Assembly: GCF_001425305.1 (NCBI RefSeq)
Contig: NZ_LMEE01000003.1
Coordinates: 587,634 to 651,633, forward strand
DNA: 64,000 bases
Source of the DNA: Phenylobacterium sp. Root1290
GTDB taxonomy: Bacteria > Pseudomonadota > Alphaproteobacteria > Caulobacterales > Caulobacteraceae
Direction of reading: 5' to 3'
A model generated the notes under the pieces. It was given only the letters and a program-made list of their open reading frames with translations. It ran no database searches and was not told the origin of the DNA. Shown here in pieces: positions 40,420 through 48,858 of this stretch. Made by a program: the position numbers and the translations under genes. How positions within the stretch are numbered: position 1 is the first letter of the stretch; every line of letters begins with the position of its first letter.

Positions 40420-41252
40420 GGCAGGACCAGCAGGCCGCGGGCCACGAAGTAGACCAGGATGACCCCGGCCACGGTCGGCACCGAGTTGGGCGCCACGCTG
40501 GCCCCGACCGCCAGCGCGAAGCCCACGTGGCGGCTGGCCGCGGTCATCGCCAAGGCGATGCGGTCCTGACGCCGCGGGCCGCCCAGCGCATGGCCGACCG
40601 CCAGGCCGACGCCGACCAGCAGCACGATCGCCAGCAGCGTCCAGCCGCCGAGCTGCGCCATCAGCAGCTCGCGGCGGCCCCAGAGAATGCCCAGGACCGA
40701 TACGATCAGCACGGCGGTGGCGACGGTGGTGATGGTCTTGGCGAGCCGGAGCGAATAGGCCGGAACGACGAGCGCGACGGCCCCGCCGATCGCCAGAGGC
40801 AGGAGCACGCCCAGCGCCAGCGAGGTCAGCAGCGGCAGGGTGGCGATGTTGATCTCGACGCCGGCGATGTGCGCGACGACCCAGAAGACCACCGGGACGG
40901 CGGCCAGGGCCATGACCACGCCGACGACTTCAAGGCTGACGCAATAGGCGTGGTCGGCCCCCATCTTGGCCAGGTCGTTGGGCAGCATGGGCAGCATGGG
41001 CGAGACCGCGATGGCGATCAGCGCCACCTCCACGGCCGGCGGGATGGGCAGGATCAGCGCCACCAGGATCACCGCGGCCGGTACGATGAGGAAGAGCGCG
41101 GCGAACGCCCGGGCCCCCTTGGCCCAGTGCCGCATGAGGTGCAGGGCGTCAGCCGGGCGGGTTCGCAGACCGATGCCGACCATCAAGGCGAAAACGGCGC
41201 CGACGAACGCCTGATGAGCCAAGGCGAGGAGCGTCATGGCGATGTCCTTCAA
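40368..41252 (-). CDS. Bile acid:sodium symporter-family-like membrane protein
   Basis: 294-aa hydrophobic protein with about 8-9 transmembrane segments. It carries the BASS-type arrangement ILPIPPAVEVALIAIAVSPM in the middle and ASRHVGFALAVGASVAPNSV near the end. Probably a secondary transporter of organic anions; substrate unknown. Its C-terminal codons overlap the preceding plus-strand gene by 52 bases. The start at 41252 lacks a strong ribosome-binding site. Confidence 0.72.
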   Translation of the reverse strand: MKDIAMTLLALAHQAFVGAVFALMVGIGLRTRPADALHLMRHWAKGARAFAALFLIVPAAVILVALILPIPPAVEVALIAIAVSPMLPMLPNDLAKMGADHAYCVSLEVVGVVMALAAVPVVFWVVAHIAGVEINIATLPLLTSLALGVLLPLAIGGAVALVVPAYSLRLAKTITTVATAVLIVSVLGILWGRRELLMAQLGGWTLLAIVLLVGVGLAVGHALGGPRRQDRIALAMTAASRHVGFALAVGASVAPNSVPTVAGVILVYFVARGLLVLPYVRTVGPGAPIADGPR

Positions 41253-41401
41253 CTCGCCCGCCCATGCTGAGAAGGCTTATGCCACCTCGCATGTCACGCC
41301 AATATCGGGTTGATCCCCGAAAGTTGGCCTTGGGAGCGTCTTGACCTTGGGGCATGCGAGGGTCCAAGCCGCGATCATTCGCAGCGACTTGGGAGCGGCC
41401 C

Positions 41402-42481
41402 GTGGACTTCTCGAAACTGCAGGCGACCAGCAAGATCACCGACCAATGGGCCTATCCGCTGGCCGCGGCCAACCGTTCCGGGCTGCTGGAGGTTTCGGCC
41501 GACCACAAGCTCTACTGGGAAGAGTACGGCGCGCCTGACGGCGAGCCGGTGATGTTCCTGCACGGCGGGCCAGGCGGGGCCTGCGCGCCGGTGATGTCGC
41601 GGTTCTTCGACCCCTCGCGCTACCGGGTCATCCTGTTCGACCAGCGCGGCTGCGGAAAGAGCGAGCCGACCGTGGCCTCGGCCGGGCCGCAGGTCGCGCT
41701 CGCCAACAACACCACCGATCACCTGGTCAGCGACATCAACGCCCTGCGCGAGGCGCTGGGGATCACCGGCAAGATGCATGTGTTCGGCGGCAGCTGGGGC
41801 AGCACGCTGGCGCTGGTCTACGCGATCCGCCATCCGCAGAACGTCGCCTCGCTGATCCTGCGCGGGATCTTCCTGGGGACGCGCGAGGACCTGCTCTACA
41901 TGTACCAGGGCAATGCGGCGGTGTTCGAAGAGACGCCGTTCGAGCTGTCGGAGCCGGGTTCCTATGTGACCTATCCCGACGAGTGGAAGGCGTTCGTAGA
42001 GGTCATCGCGCCGGCGCAGCGCGGCGACATGATGGGCGCCTACAAGGCGATCTTCGACATGGTCCCGAAGACGCAGGCAGAGCGCGCGCGCCAGCTCGCC
42101 GCGGCCATGGCCTGGTCGGTATGGGAGGGCACGATCTCGAACATGATCCCCGACAACGCCGACGCCGGGAAGTTCGGGGAGGCGGACTTTGCGTTGTGCT
42201 TTGCGCAGATCGAGGCCCACTTCTTCGCCAACCAGCTGTTCCTGGAGCCCGACTACATCGTCCGCAACGCCGCCAAGCTGGTGGGGCTTCCGATCCACAT
42301 CGTGCATGGCCGCTTCGATCAGGTGTGCCCGCTGCCGCAGGCCTCGCGCCTGGCCGCGACGCTGGCCGAGCTGGGCGCGCCGCCGGCGACCTTCGTGATC
42401 ACCAACGCCGGGCACAGCGCCATGGAGCGCGAGACCGCCATGGCGCTGACCGCGATCATGGACGGGCTGCCGCGGGGCTAG
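41402..42481 (+). CDS. pip: Proline iminopeptidase
   Basis: Alpha/beta-hydrolase of peptidase family S33 removing N-terminal proline, 359 aa. HGGPGGACAP forms the oxyanion region, GGSWGSTLAL carries the nucleophile Ser, and NAGHSAMERE the catalytic His; the acid lies in VHGRFDQVCP. The GTG at 41402 has GGGAG seven bases upstream; an ATG at 41354 would add 16 residues. No leader, so cytoplasmic. Its stop overlaps the convergent SMR gene by 4 bases. Confidence 0.9.
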   Translation: MDFSKLQATSKITDQWAYPLAAANRSGLLEVSADHKLYWEEYGAPDGEPVMFLHGGPGGACAPVMSRFFDPSRYRVILFDQRGCGKSEPTVASAGPQVALANNTTDHLVSDINALREALGITGKMHVFGGSWGSTLALVYAIRHPQNVASLILRGIFLGTREDLLYMYQGNAAVFEETPFELSEPGSYVTYPDEWKAFVEVIAPAQRGDMMGAYKAIFDMVPKTQAERARQLAAAMAWSVWEGTISNMIPDNADAGKFGEADFALCFAQIEAHFFANQLFLEPDYIVRNAAKLVGLPIHIVHGRFDQVCPLPQASRLAATLAELGAPPATFVITNAGHSAMERETAMALTAIMDGLPRG

Positions 42482-42798
42482 CTGCCGGCGGCGAGCTTGG
42501 TCCCGACGACGCCGACCACGATCAGACCCATGAAGGCGATCTGCACGCCCGACAGCTTCTCGCCGAACAGCAGCGCGCCGCAGATGCCGACCCCGACGGC
42601 GCCAAGGCCGGTCCAGACGGCGTAGGCCGTGCCGGCCGGCAGGCCGCGCATCGCCCAGGCCAGCAGGCCCATGTTCACGAAGCTGAGCGCGATCGGCACG
42701 CTGGCGGCCTGCCAGGTGGCCTGCACCCCGGCCCACTTCAGGCTGAGCGCCCAGATGATTTCAGTAACGACGGCAACGCCGAGGACGAGCCACGCCAT
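42478..42798 (-). CDS. Small multidrug resistance (SMR) transporter, SugE/Gdx-like
   Basis: 106-aa protein with four predicted transmembrane helices. The membrane-embedded Glu is in VVTEIIWALSLKWAG (residue 13). GLPAGTAYAVWTGLGAVGVG is the family glycine motif. The sequence looks nearer to the SugE (guanidinium exporter) branch than to EmrE. SMR proteins work as dimers exchanging protons for cations. It is divergent from the TetR gene, with 150 bases between. Confidence 0.88.
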   Translation of the reverse strand: MAWLVLGVAVVTEIIWALSLKWAGVQATWQAASVPIALSFVNMGLLAWAMRGLPAGTAYAVWTGLGAVGVGICGALLFGEKLSGVQIAFMGLIVVGVVGTKLAAGS

Positions 42799-42948
42799 CG
42801 GATCTCTCCTGCATGCGGGCTCGGCTGAAAGCGGCGGCCGGAAACCCGTAAGAGGCCGCTGCGCAATCCAGGCTTCCTACAGGAACGGGGCGCGACGGCC
42901 AAGGGGCGGGGACTTGACGGCCCGGCGCGGCGCGGGCCTCTAGAGGCG

Positions 42949-43557
42949 ATGAATCCGACGCAAGCCAAGACGGCCGAGCCTGAGCGCAGGGGACGCGGGC
43001 GCCCGCGCGACAGCGGCCTGCAGGAGCGCATCAAGTCGGCGGCTCTGATGGTGCTGGCTCGGCACGGCTATTCGGGCATGACGCTGGAGCGGGTCTGCGC
43101 CGAGGCCGGCGTCACCAAGGCGACGTTCTATCGCCGCTGGGACACGCCGACGGCCTGCGTGCTGGAGGCGTTCCTCGAGGTCTGGAGCGAGGCCGACTTC
43201 AAGGACACCGGCGCCCCGGCGGCCGACCTGGAAGTCTTCGCCCACAAGCTCATCGAACTGTACGGTCATTCGCACCTTGGCGCCTGTTCGGTGGCGCTGC
43301 AGACCGAAGCCCGCGTGAACCAAGACATCGCCGTGCCGCTGTTCGCTGGCACCAAGGGCCGCCGCAGCCGGAACACCGGCGCGCTGGGGCAGGCGCTGGA
43401 GAGGATGAGCCCACCGCCAGCGCTGCCGGCCGCGGTGATCCTCAACGCGCTGAACGGCGTGGCGCGCAACACCCACACCCTCAACTGGCCGGTCAGCGAC
43501 GACGAGCTGCGCGTGCTGATCCAGAGCCTGCTGACGCCCGCGCAAGCGCATCGCTGA
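42949..43557 (+). CDS. TetR/AcrR-family transcriptional regulator
   Basis: 202-aa repressor type. The N-terminal helix-turn-helix is clear (YSGMTLERVCAEAGVTKATF followed by YRRW), preceded by a basic stretch RRGRGRPRDSG. The remaining helical ligand domain is of the TetR_C class. Its stop at 43557 abuts the 28-bp element shared with the TBDR at 45413, and the sulfatase follows by 69 bases. It is the best candidate for binding that element; control of the divergent SMR gene is also possible. Confidence 0.92.
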   Translation: MNPTQAKTAEPERRGRGRPRDSGLQERIKSAALMVLARHGYSGMTLERVCAEAGVTKATFYRRWDTPTACVLEAFLEVWSEADFKDTGAPAADLEVFAHKLIELYGHSHLGACSVALQTEARVNQDIAVPLFAGTKGRRSRNTGALGQALERMSPPPALPAAVILNALNGVARNTHTLNWPVSDDELRVLIQSLLTPAQAHR

Positions 43558-43584
43558 ATTACGATACTACGAAGTTGACATAAT
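43557..43584 (+). promoter_or_regulatory. Shared 28-bp element A, upstream of the sulfatase
   Basis: Twelve bases (AATTACGATACT) and thirteen bases (AAGTTGACATAAT) flank a central ACG. The minus strand at 47825-47852 has the same arms with TTC in the centre. An embedded TTGACA could serve as a -35 box, with the start codon 43 bases beyond the element. Confidence 0.75.
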
Positions 43585-43626
43585 ATCGGGGCGGGTCGAA
43601 ACCTGAGCGGAACCTCGGAGTCCGCC

Positions 43627-45324
43627 ATGATCCACCGCCGCGTCCTGCTCACGACCTTGCTGGCCTCGACCGCCTTTGCGCGCGTGGCCGCCGCCGCGCC
43701 GCGGCGGCCGGCGCGGCCGCCGAACATCGTCACCATCGTGCTCGACGATGTGGGCTTTTCGGACCTGGGCTGTTTCGGAGCCGAGATCCGCACGCCGAAC
43801 ATGGACAGGCTGGCCAGCCGCGGCCTGCGCTACAACCGGTTCGACACCAAGGCGGTATGCTCGACCACCCGCGCGGCGATGTTCACCGGGCGTAACGGCC
43901 ACACGGTGAACATGGCGGACGTTCCGGACGTCGGCATGGTGGCGCCGCCCGGCTCGTTCCCGAAGACCGCGTTCCACATTCCCGAGAACGCCCAGAACAT
44001 GGCCCAGGCCCTGAAGGGCGCCGGCTACGCCAACTGGATCGTCGGCAAGTGGCACCTGATCCCGAAGGAGCAACTGGGCGAGGGGACGGCGCGCGGCGAC
44101 TGGCCGCTGCAGCGAGGATTCGATTATTTCTACGGCTTCGCGCGTGGCTGGACCGACCAGTACAAGCCCGACCTGGTGGAGAACAACGGCTACATCCATC
44201 CCAAGCTGCCGGCCGACTACCACCTGTCGAGCGACCTGGTGGACAAGTCGATCGCCCTGATCGGCGAACATCGCGGCAAGGCGCCCGACCAGCCGTTCTT
44301 CCTGCACCTGGGGCTGGGGGTTGCGCATGCGCCGCTGCAGGTCCCGGCCCGTTATTCGGACGGTTACAAGGGCGTCTACGACAAGGGCTGGGACGAGATC
44401 CGCCGCGCGCGCTTCGAGCGCCTGAAGCAACTGGGCGTGATCCCGCCCGACACGGCGCTGCCCCCCGCCAATGATGGCGACCGGCCGTGGTCCGAGCTGA
44501 GCGCGGACGAGAAGGTGATCTTCGCCCGCTACATGGAAGTCTATGCCGGCTTCATGGAGCACGCCGACGAGCAGATCGGCCGGCTGCTGGCGACGCTGGA
44601 CGACAACACCATCGTCGTCCTGTTCTCCGACAACGGCGCGGCGTCGGAAGCCGGCCAGGCCGGCGAGTTCAACGGGCTCTATCGGCCCAACACCCTGGCC
44701 CCGGCCGAGCAGCTGGCGCGGCTGGCGCAGCTGGGCACGGCGGAGACCCAGGCGGCGTATCCGCGGCCTTGGGCGATGGCTGGGGTGACGCCGTTCCGGC
44801 GCTACAAGCTGTGGCCCTACCAGGGCGGAGTGCGCACGCCGCTGATCATTTCCTGGCCGGCGAAGATCAAAGACGGCGGGGCGGTGCGCCGCCAGTTCGT
44901 GGATGTGATCGACATCGCCCCGACCCTGCTGGAGGCGGCGGGGACGAAGTTCGCCGAGGTGGTCGACGGCCAGCCGCAGCTGCCGGTGGCGGGACGCTCG
45001 TTCGGCGCGACCTTCACCAACCCGAAGGCGCCGGCCGCGCGGACGACGCAGTTCTTCGAACTGCGCGGCAACCGGGCGATCACCGACGGCGGCTGGCGGG
45101 CCGTGGCGATGCACAAGTGCGGCAGCCCCTTCGATGAGGATCGCTGGGAGCTGTTCAACATCGACGTCGACTATTCCGAGAGCGTCGACCTGGCCCAGCG
45201 TCATCCCGAGGTGCTGGCCCGTATGCAGCGGCTGTGGGCGCAGGAGTGGGAGCGCTACGGCTCGGGACCGATGCTGGAGCCTTCGGACCTGCTCTGCCGC
45301 TTCGCCCGCCAGTTCAACGAGTAG
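43627..45324 (+). CDS. Sulfatase (arylsulfatase family), exported
   Basis: Alkaline-phosphatase-fold sulfate ester hydrolase, 565 aa. The signal peptide (MIHRRVLLTTLLASTAFA) has an Arg-Arg that could use Tat. Metal-site motifs: VTIVLDDVGFSDLGCFG near the N-terminus, GKWHL, and LFSDNGA. The formylglycine motif reads CSTTRAAMFTGRN; the canonical C-x-P-x-R has Thr in place of Pro. It follows a TetR gene and faces a TBDR; all suggest uptake and desulfation of a sulfated compound. No formylglycine-generating enzyme lies in the window. Confidence 0.93.
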   Translation: MIHRRVLLTTLLASTAFARVAAAAPRRPARPPNIVTIVLDDVGFSDLGCFGAEIRTPNMDRLASRGLRYNRFDTKAVCSTTRAAMFTGRNGHTVNMADVPDVGMVAPPGSFPKTAFHIPENAQNMAQALKGAGYANWIVGKWHLIPKEQLGEGTARGDWPLQRGFDYFYGFARGWTDQYKPDLVENNGYIHPKLPADYHLSSDLVDKSIALIGEHRGKAPDQPFFLHLGLGVAHAPLQVPARYSDGYKGVYDKGWDEIRRARFERLKQLGVIPPDTALPPANDGDRPWSELSADEKVIFARYMEVYAGFMEHADEQIGRLLATLDDNTIVVLFSDNGAASEAGQAGEFNGLYRPNTLAPAEQLARLAQLGTAETQAAYPRPWAMAGVTPFRRYKLWPYQGGVRTPLIISWPAKIKDGGAVRRQFVDVIDIAPTLLEAAGTKFAEVVDGQPQLPVAGRSFGATFTNPKAPAARTTQFFELRGNRAITDGGWRAVAMHKCGSPFDEDRWELFNIDVDYSESVDLAQRHPEVLARMQRLWAQEWERYGSGPMLEPSDLLCRFARQFNE

Positions 45325-45329
45325 GCGAC

Positions 45330-45362
45330 AAAAAATGGGCGCTGCAGGTGCAGCGCCCATTT
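45330..45362. terminator. Bidirectional terminator between the sulfatase and TBDR genes
   Basis: A 14-base inverted repeat (AAATGGGCGCTGCA, GG, complement 45349-45362) is flanked by an A-run on the left, so the minus-strand read ends in six T residues. It serves the TBDR best and may serve the sulfatase weakly. A second 10-bp hairpin lies at 45381-45405 with loop GCAAG and no T-run. Confidence 0.82.
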
Positions 45363-45412
45363 GGATAGCGACGTGGCGGGCCGGCTCACCGCAAGGGTGA
45401 GCCGGATCCAGA

Positions 45413-47725
45413 TCAGAAGTGGACCTTGGCCTCGACGCCCACCCGGCGGAACGCGTCCTGGGTCAGGCTCTGAGTGTAGCCCGCGCCGGTGGCGTTGGTG
45501 TCCAGGAACCCGGTGCCGATGCCGGAGTAGAACTGCTCGTCCAGCAGGTTGCGCGCGAATACGGTGACGCCGTAGCGGCCGTCCTGGCTCTGCAGGCCGA
45601 CGTTCATGTTCAGCAGGCCGTAGCCCGGCTGGATGGTGTTCGGGTCGCGGAAGGTGAAGAACACCGACGAGCGGTAGCTGTACGAGAGGTCCGCCGTAAG
45701 GTCGAACGGGATGGATTCCAGCGGGCGATTGTAGTTGGCCGTCAGGGTGTAGGACCACATCGGAGCGTTGGTGAGGGCGCTGCCGGTGACCTCCTGGCGG
45801 CCGCCGACGCAGCCCAGGGCCGCCGTCTGGCCCGGATAGCAGGCCGGGGCGAAGTCTTCGACCCGGGTGTCGGCATAGGCGACGTTGCCCGAGAACTGGA
45901 ACGCCTGGTTCGGACGGTACTGGGTTTCCAGTTCGACGCCGCGCGAGCGCAGCAGGCCGGCGTTGGCCAGCGCGAAGGTGGTGGTGTTGGCGTCGAACGT
46001 CTGGGCCTGGAAGTTCTCGATCTCGGTCTGGAAGAGCGTGATGTTGAAGATCATCCGCCGGTCGAACGGCGTGGTGCGCAGGCCGACCTCGTAGTTGTTC
46101 ACGATTTCCGGGGCCAGGACGTACTTGCCCGAATTGACCGTCGCGGCGCTGAGATTGTTCAGCAGGTTGATCGCCTTGCCCTTGTAGCCGCGCGAGTAGG
46201 TCGCATAGGCCATGACGTCGTCATTGACCTTGTACTGCAGGCCGAGCTTGCCCGAGACGTCATCGTCGCTGGCGTTCAGGTGCGGGGCGTCGAGCGCCGG
46301 GCCGCCGAGGCTGGGAACCGCGGCGCGGGCGCCGGCCGGAATGGTGCGCAGGAAGCGCGCCTTCAGCTCCTCGTTGGTGTAGCGCAGGCCGCCGATCAGC
46401 CGCAGCTGGTCGGTGACGTTGAACGTCGCCTGGCCGAACGCGGCGTAGTTGCGGGTGCTGATCGCCCGGTCGATGAAGTTCTCGAAGTACTGACCGGCCG
46501 GCAGGACCTGGCCGAAGTTGCCGAGGATCTCGGTGGTCGTGGAGACGTCCTGGTCGAAATAGAACAGGCCGGCCACGTACTCCAGCCGCTGCCCGGCCGG
46601 CGAGGTGATGCGCAGCTCCTGGCTGAACTGGTCCTGCTTCTGGTGGGCGCTGTTGATGTTCAGCATCGCCAGCGGCCCGCCGTCGGCGTCGTTGTTGTCC
46701 TCGACCTCGAACGCCCGATAGGCGGTGATGGAGGTGAGGGTGAAGGCCTCGAACTCCTTGTTCATCTCGACCGAGGCCCCCCACGTGCTCTGGTCGTTGA
46801 ACGCCTTGCCGTCGAAGTTGGCCTCGCGGCTGTAGGGGCCGACTTCGACGCCGGCGAACAGCGAGGCGCGGGTCGGGCCGGTCGGGCCGAAATAGCGGGT
46901 GGTCGGCAGGATCGAGCGCACGGTGCTGACGCAGCAGTCCTGGTCGGCGCGGGTGTAGTCGAGTGTGGCGAAGAGGTCGAAGCTGTCGTCGGGGCTCCAG
47001 ACCAGCTTGCCGCGCAGGCCGTAGGAGTTGAGGCCGTTGTACTTCTTGCCGTCGAACTTGTTGGTGATGATCCCCTCGGATTCATTGTAGAATCCGGAGA
47101 TCCGGGCGGCGAGCTCGCCGCTCTTGATCGGCACCGACACCGAGCCCTTGGCGCGGACTTCGTCGAAGGTGGCGTAGCTGAGCGAGGCGTCGGCCTCGAA
47201 CTCGGTCAGGTTCGGACGGGCGGTGACGATGTTGATCACGCCGGCGGCTGCATTCTTGCCGAACAGCATGCCCTGAGGGCCGCGCAGCACTTCGATCCGC
47301 TCGACGTCGTTGAAGTCGAAGAACGAGCCGGCGCTGCGGCCGATGACGACGCCGTCGAGGACCACAGACACGGTCGGCTCGACGCCGTCGGAGAAGTTGA
47401 GGGTGCCGAGACCGCGCACCGACAGGCCCTGGCCGCGGGTGTTGGCCGAGGGCGTGAAGGTCAGGGACGGCGAGAGCTGCTGCAGCTGCTGCAGGCCCGA
47501 GACGTGGCTGTCGGCCAGAGCCTGCGCCGAGACGACGTTCACCGAGACCGGCACGTCCTGCAGGCGCTCAGTGCGCTTCTGGGCGGTGACGACCAGTTCG
47601 CCGAGCGTGGTCTCTTCCTGCGCGCTGGCCGCGGAGGCCCCGCCGAGTGCGACGGCAGCCGCGGCGCTGGCCAGCAGCGCGCGTTTCATGGCCGCGGACG
47701 ACCGCGTGATGGTGGTGTGGAACAT
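45413..47725 (-). CDS. TonB-dependent receptor (770 aa)
   Basis: Outer-membrane transporter. The start at 47725 follows a GGGGG stretch and opens a long leader (MFHTTITRSSAAMKRALLAS, cleavage after ASAASA). The TonB-box region is TTLGELVVTAQKRTERLQDV; plug motifs are SVRGLGTLNFSDGVEPTVSV and LRGPQGMLFGKNAAAGVINI. The barrel ends GVEAKVHF. It belongs to the VVTAQKR class common in Caulobacter and sphingomonads. Convergent with the sulfatase, and preceded by shared element B, so likely co-regulated importer of the sulfatase substrate. Confidence 0.93.
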   Translation of the reverse strand: MFHTTITRSSAAMKRALLASAAAAVALGGASAASAQEETTLGELVVTAQKRTERLQDVPVSVNVVSAQALADSHVSGLQQLQQLSPSLTFTPSANTRGQGLSVRGLGTLNFSDGVEPTVSVVLDGVVIGRSAGSFFDFNDVERIEVLRGPQGMLFGKNAAAGVINIVTARPNLTEFEADASLSYATFDEVRAKGSVSVPIKSGELAARISGFYNESEGIITNKFDGKKYNGLNSYGLRGKLVWSPDDSFDLFATLDYTRADQDCCVSTVRSILPTTRYFGPTGPTRASLFAGVEVGPYSREANFDGKAFNDQSTWGASVEMNKEFEAFTLTSITAYRAFEVEDNNDADGGPLAMLNINSAHQKQDQFSQELRITSPAGQRLEYVAGLFYFDQDVSTTTEILGNFGQVLPAGQYFENFIDRAISTRNYAAFGQATFNVTDQLRLIGGLRYTNEELKARFLRTIPAGARAAVPSLGGPALDAPHLNASDDDVSGKLGLQYKVNDDVMAYATYSRGYKGKAINLLNNLSAATVNSGKYVLAPEIVNNYEVGLRTTPFDRRMIFNITLFQTEIENFQAQTFDANTTTFALANAGLLRSRGVELETQYRPNQAFQFSGNVAYADTRVEDFAPACYPGQTAALGCVGGRQEVTGSALTNAPMWSYTLTANYNRPLESIPFDLTADLSYSYRSSVFFTFRDPNTIQPGYGLLNMNVGLQSQDGRYGVTVFARNLLDEQFYSGIGTGFLDTNATGAGYTQSLTQDAFRRVGVEAKVHF

Positions 47726-48042
47726 GCATCCCCCCTTGTTCTGCGCCTCGGCGGGCAACGGCCCGCGAGGCGTCGGCCGTTGCAGCAACGGCGTTACGCG
47801 GCGGAGATTTCTCCGGCCTGCTTAATTATGTCAACTTGAAAGTATCGTAATTGGGCGGGTGTGCGACGTCTGCAACAGGCGGAACTGTCAGGCGAGGAAC
47901 CCGTGCGTCGGCTTCGATGGCGCGCAACTGGCGGGGCGTGAATTGCCCGGCGCGGCGCGCTAACAGAACCGGAGAGCGTGCGACTCGCCGCATTCTCGAC
48001 AATCTTCGCCGCTTCCTTCCCCGGCTCATGTGGATTTCGCCG
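47726..48042. promoter_or_regulatory. Intergenic region with TBDR promoter and element B
   Basis: 317 bases between divergent genes. It holds shared element B (47825-47852), the TBDR leader, and beyond it the upstream region of the gene at 48043. No other strong feature seen. Confidence 0.5.
47825..47852 (-). promoter_or_regulatory. Shared 28-bp element B, upstream of the TBDR
   Basis: Minus-strand copy of element A: AATTACGATACT, central TTC, AAGTTGACATAAT. 25 of 28 positions match, with all differences in the centre. It lies 99 bases upstream of the TBDR start. Confidence 0.75.
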
Positions 48043-48858
48043 ATGCGTAAGCTGTTCGCCGCGGTGGTCGCGGTCGCGGTGCTGGCCGTCGGCGCGACCG
48101 CGCAGGCCCAGAACTCACCCGCCGCCCAGCGCGTGCTCGACAAGGCTCGGGCGGCCTCAGGCGGCGCGGCCGGCTGGAATACGCTGCGCGGCGTGCACGA
48201 GGTCGGCGAGGAGGGCGGCAAGCCCATCGAGCGCTGGGCCGACCCGCTGCGCTTCGGCCTGCGGCAGGAGACCCAGACCGAAGGCGGGAGCAAGCTGATC
48301 CAGGGCTACAACGGCGCGGCCGAGTGGCGGATCCTGTCCAGCGGGGCGGCGACCGGATCGGACCGCGGCCCGTATGTGGCCAAGGTTCGGAGCGAAGCCT
48401 TCTTCAGCGCCTATGGCTATTTCTATCCGAGCCGCTTCGATCTGCGCAGCTCGCACGAGGGCGTGCGCCAGCATCAGGGGCGCAGCTACGAGGTGCTGCG
48501 CGTGCAGCCGGCCGGCGGCGCGCCGCGCGACATGTGGTTCGATGCGCGCACCGGCATGCTGGCGCGCATGATCGAGCACGACGGGCAGGGCGCGCCCGAG
48601 ACGATCGAGGTTTCGGACTATCGCAGGGTGGGATCGGTGATGGTGCCGTTCCGTATCGTCACCTCGGGCGGGGACATGGCGGCGCCGCGCGAGCGGGTGC
48701 TGAAGCGGGTCGACTTCCTGCCTGCCGACCGGACGATGTTCAGCTTGCCCCCGCCTGCGCCGCCGAAGGCCGCGCCGCTCGCCCCGCCCGTCGCGACGCC
48801 CGCGCCGCCGCCGGCGGAGAAGCCCAAGCGGGGATGGCGGCGCTGGCTGGGATCCTAG
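48043..48858 (+). CDS. Exported protein of unknown function, outer-membrane-lipoprotein-sorting-like
   Basis: 271-aa protein with a Sec signal peptide (MRKLFAAVVAVAVLAVGATA, cleaved near AQAQ). The mature part starts AAQRVLDKARAASGGAAGWN, and shows EVLRVQPAGGAPRDMWFDAR plus a later MVPFRIVTSGGDM, an arrangement seen in LolA-like or DUF4292-type periplasmic proteins. The C-terminus is proline/alanine-rich with a basic end (KPKRGWRRWLGS). An in-frame ATG at 48028 is an alternative start. The stop overlaps the convergent membrane gene by 4 bases. The role is not known. Confidence 0.72.
   Translation: MRKLFAAVVAVAVLAVGATAQAQNSPAAQRVLDKARAASGGAAGWNTLRGVHEVGEEGGKPIERWADPLRFGLRQETQTEGGSKLIQGYNGAAEWRILSSGAATGSDRGPYVAKVRSEAFFSAYGYFYPSRFDLRSSHEGVRQHQGRSYEVLRVQPAGGAPRDMWFDARTGMLARMIEHDGQGAPETIEVSDYRRVGSVMVPFRIVTSGGDMAAPRERVLKRVDFLPADRTMFSLPPPAPPKAAPLAPPVATPAPPPAEKPKRGWRRWLGS

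Noticed and set aside
43567..45360. 597-codon minus-strand frame over the sulfatase
   Set aside because: Antisense shadow; the plus strand carries the sulfatase motifs and signal peptide.
45419..47839. 806-codon plus-strand frame antisense to the TBDR
   Set aside because: Shadow frame; the minus strand encodes an unmistakable TBDR with leader and ribosome-binding site.
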